A stretch of DNA of 64,000 nucleotides, taken from positions 54,832 through 118,831 of the forward strand of contig URQW01000002.1 of NCBI GenBank assembly GCA_900550105.1, read 5' to 3'. The translations under genes were made by a program, and so were the position numbers. Source of the DNA: an uncultured Pelosinus sp. GTDB lineage: Bacteria; Bacillota; Negativicutes; UMGS1260. A model generated the notes under the pieces. The model searched no databases and was not told the origin of the DNA. It saw only the letters and a program-made list of their open reading frames with translations. This document shows positions 62,979 through 64,000 of this stretch, piece after piece (the stretch's first letter is position 1; each line of letters opens with the position of its first letter).

Positions 62979-64000
62979 TTACCGCAAAATAGCGCCAGAA
63001 ACAACCATCCGCTGTACCTGATTTGTACCTTCATAAATCTGACAGATCTTAGCATTTCTAAAGAGACGTTCTACCGGATATTCTTTCGAATAGCCATAGC
63101 CGCCAAAAATTTGAATCGCATCAGTTGTTACGGCCATAGCCGCATCAGAGGCGAACATTTTAGCCATAGCGGCTTCTTTCGAAAAGGGTTTTCCCTGTCC
63201 CTTGAGGTAAGCGGCTTGATATACAAGCAGGCGTGAAGCTTCAATCTGCGTAGCCATATCAGCCATCATAAAGGCCAGTACTTGTTGCTTCGCAATGGCT
63301 TTGCCAAACTGCACCCGTTCTTTCGAATAGCGGATCGAATGATCCAGCGCTGCTTGAGCAATCCCAAGAGCTTGGGCAGCAACGCCGATACGGCCGCCAT
63401 CGAGAGTTGCCATGGCAATTTTAAAACCATCGCCTTCTTTGCCGAGACGATTTGCCGCCGGAACACGTACATTCTGGAAAATGAGTTCCATCGTTTGGGA
63501 AGAACGAATTCCTAATTTGTCCTCTTTTTTCCCAAAAGTAAAACCAGGCATTCCTTTTTCTAATATAAAACCGGTAATTCCTTTCGTACCCAAACTGCGA
63601 TCCGTCATGGCAAATACCACATAAACATCGGCCACTTCTGCATTCGTAATAAAAATTTTACTGCCATTAAGAATATAGTCGTCACCGTCTTTTACGGCAA
63701 CAGACTGCTGCGCACTGGCATCGGTACCAGCATTCGCTTCAGTTAAGCCAAAAGCGCCAAGGGACGTGCCTTCTGCCAGGGGACGCAGATATTTTTGTTT
63801 TTGTTCTTCCGTACCGTATTTGTAAATAGGCCAAGCACAAAGTGATACGGTTACCGAAAACGCGATCCCCATACCATCGTCCACACGTGACAGAGCTTCT
63901 ACTGCCATAATATAGGTTAATTCATCGCCACCGGCGCCGCCATACTGTTCGGGAAAACAAATTCCCGGCAACCCCAGTTCGGCTACCTTAGTGTAGAGAC
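62979..64000 (-). CDS. Acyl-CoA dehydrogenase (5' end beyond window)
   Basis: 340 codons visible; the frame is open to the right edge (reading [20 protein letters not shown] from the margin), so the start is outside. Complete middle and C-terminal domains: [59 protein letters not shown] and the catalytic Glu in [12 protein letters not shown]. Because it borders the activator and the lcd operon it is a good candidate for the acryloyl-CoA/propionyl-CoA step, working with an electron-transfer flavoprotein not seen here. Confidence 0.93.
   Translation of the reverse strand, partial: LYTKVAELGLPGICFPEQYGGAGGDELTYIMAVEALSRVDDGMGIAFSVTVSLCAWPIYKYGTEEQKQKYLRPLAEGTSLGAFGLTEANAGTDASAQQSVAVKDGDDYILNGSKIFITNAEVADVYVVFAMTDRSLGTKGITGFILEKGMPGFTFGKKEDKLGIRSSQTMELIFQNVRVPAANRLGKEGDGFKIAMATLDGGRIGVAAQALGIAQAALDHSIRYSKERVQFGKAIAKQQVLAFMMADMATQIEASRLLVYQAAYLKGQGKPFSKEAAMAKMFASDAAMAVTTDAIQIFGGYGYSKEYPVERLFRNAKICQIYEGTNQVQRMVVSGAILR

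Noticed and set aside
1..64000. CRISPR arrays, insertion sequences and prophage genes
   Set aside because: No regularly spaced repeats, transposase motifs or phage structural genes were seen anywhere in the window.

Overview
The window reads as a chromosome segment of an anaerobic diderm Firmicute of the Negativicutes (Sporomusa/Propionispora/Megasphaera-like). The evidence is a mix of Firmicute traits (BirA-controlled bioY, a GlnK/GlnL-like two-component pair, a DUF2600 terpene synthase, a CcpA-type cre match) with an outer-membrane beta-barrel protein ending in Phe and a lactoyl-CoA dehydratase (acrylate pathway) operon. The species assignment is inference; no rRNA is present.

Layout. 1-2.7 kb: a MerR regulator cut by the left edge and a polar amino-acid ABC importer. 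2.9-6.7 kb: acyl-CoA dehydrogenase, CaiB-type CoA-transferase and an N-acylamino-acid racemase/OSBS-like enolase-superfamily enzyme. 7-13.3 kb: a complete citrate fermentation unit (CitA/CitB-type two-component system, 2-hydroxycarboxylate transporter, citrate lyase DEF). 13.3-17.4 kb: HxlR regulator divergent from an aldehyde dehydrogenase, an HD-domain protein and a glycerol dehydrogenase-like enzyme. 17.6-23.8 kb: an ECF sigma factor operon with a membrane protein, two ABC ATPases, a permease fused to a dead M1-peptidase-like domain, and an outer-membrane barrel. 23.9-25.8 kb: YaiI/YqxD protein and a putative pentameric ligand-gated ion channel. 25.8-30.3 kb: citrate synthase, NAD isocitrate dehydrogenase and an aconitase-family hydratase. 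30.6-32.8 kb: an AT-rich AIPR-type defence gene and tRNA-Arg(CCT). 32.8-39.5 kb: GlnK/GlnL-like pair, DAACS symporter, EFR1-type ferredoxin/flavodoxin protein, DJ-1/PfpI protein and a CaCA antiporter. 39.5-46.2 kb: a DnaA-box cluster, polyphosphate kinase with two Ppx/GppA paralogues, and bioY. 46.3-53.7 kb: terpene synthase, dinB, a chemoreceptor, LysR, fabK-like gene and malic enzyme. 53.7-64 kb: lactate permease, a truncated acyl-CoA dehydrogenase, lcdB, lcdA, lcdC, pct, a sigma-54 activator, and a second acyl-CoA dehydrogenase cut by the right edge.

How it works together. Citrate is imported and cleaved to acetate and oxaloacetate. Lactate enters through LldP, is activated by Pct, dehydrated to acryloyl-CoA by LcdAB (energised by LcdC), and probably reduced to propionyl-CoA by an acyl-CoA dehydrogenase. 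The pct-lcd operon carries a clear -24/-12 promoter beside its own enhancer-binding protein. Citrate synthase, aconitase-like hydratase and isocitrate dehydrogenase form an oxidative half-cycle toward 2-oxoglutarate.

The strongest candidate for something undescribed is the ECF sigma operon. Two promoter elements of identical form (GAACC, 16 bp, CGTA) lie upstream of the sigma gene and upstream of the outer-membrane protein gene, so the unit looks like a self-contained envelope regulon around an asymmetric ABC exporter. Other notable items are the channel-like gene behind three 11-bp-spaced TGTTAA repeats, a DnaA-box cluster away from any dnaA gene, and a five-copy 9-bp repeat in the leader of the polyphosphate operon. 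All comparisons to known families are from memory of motifs and sequences; no database search was run.
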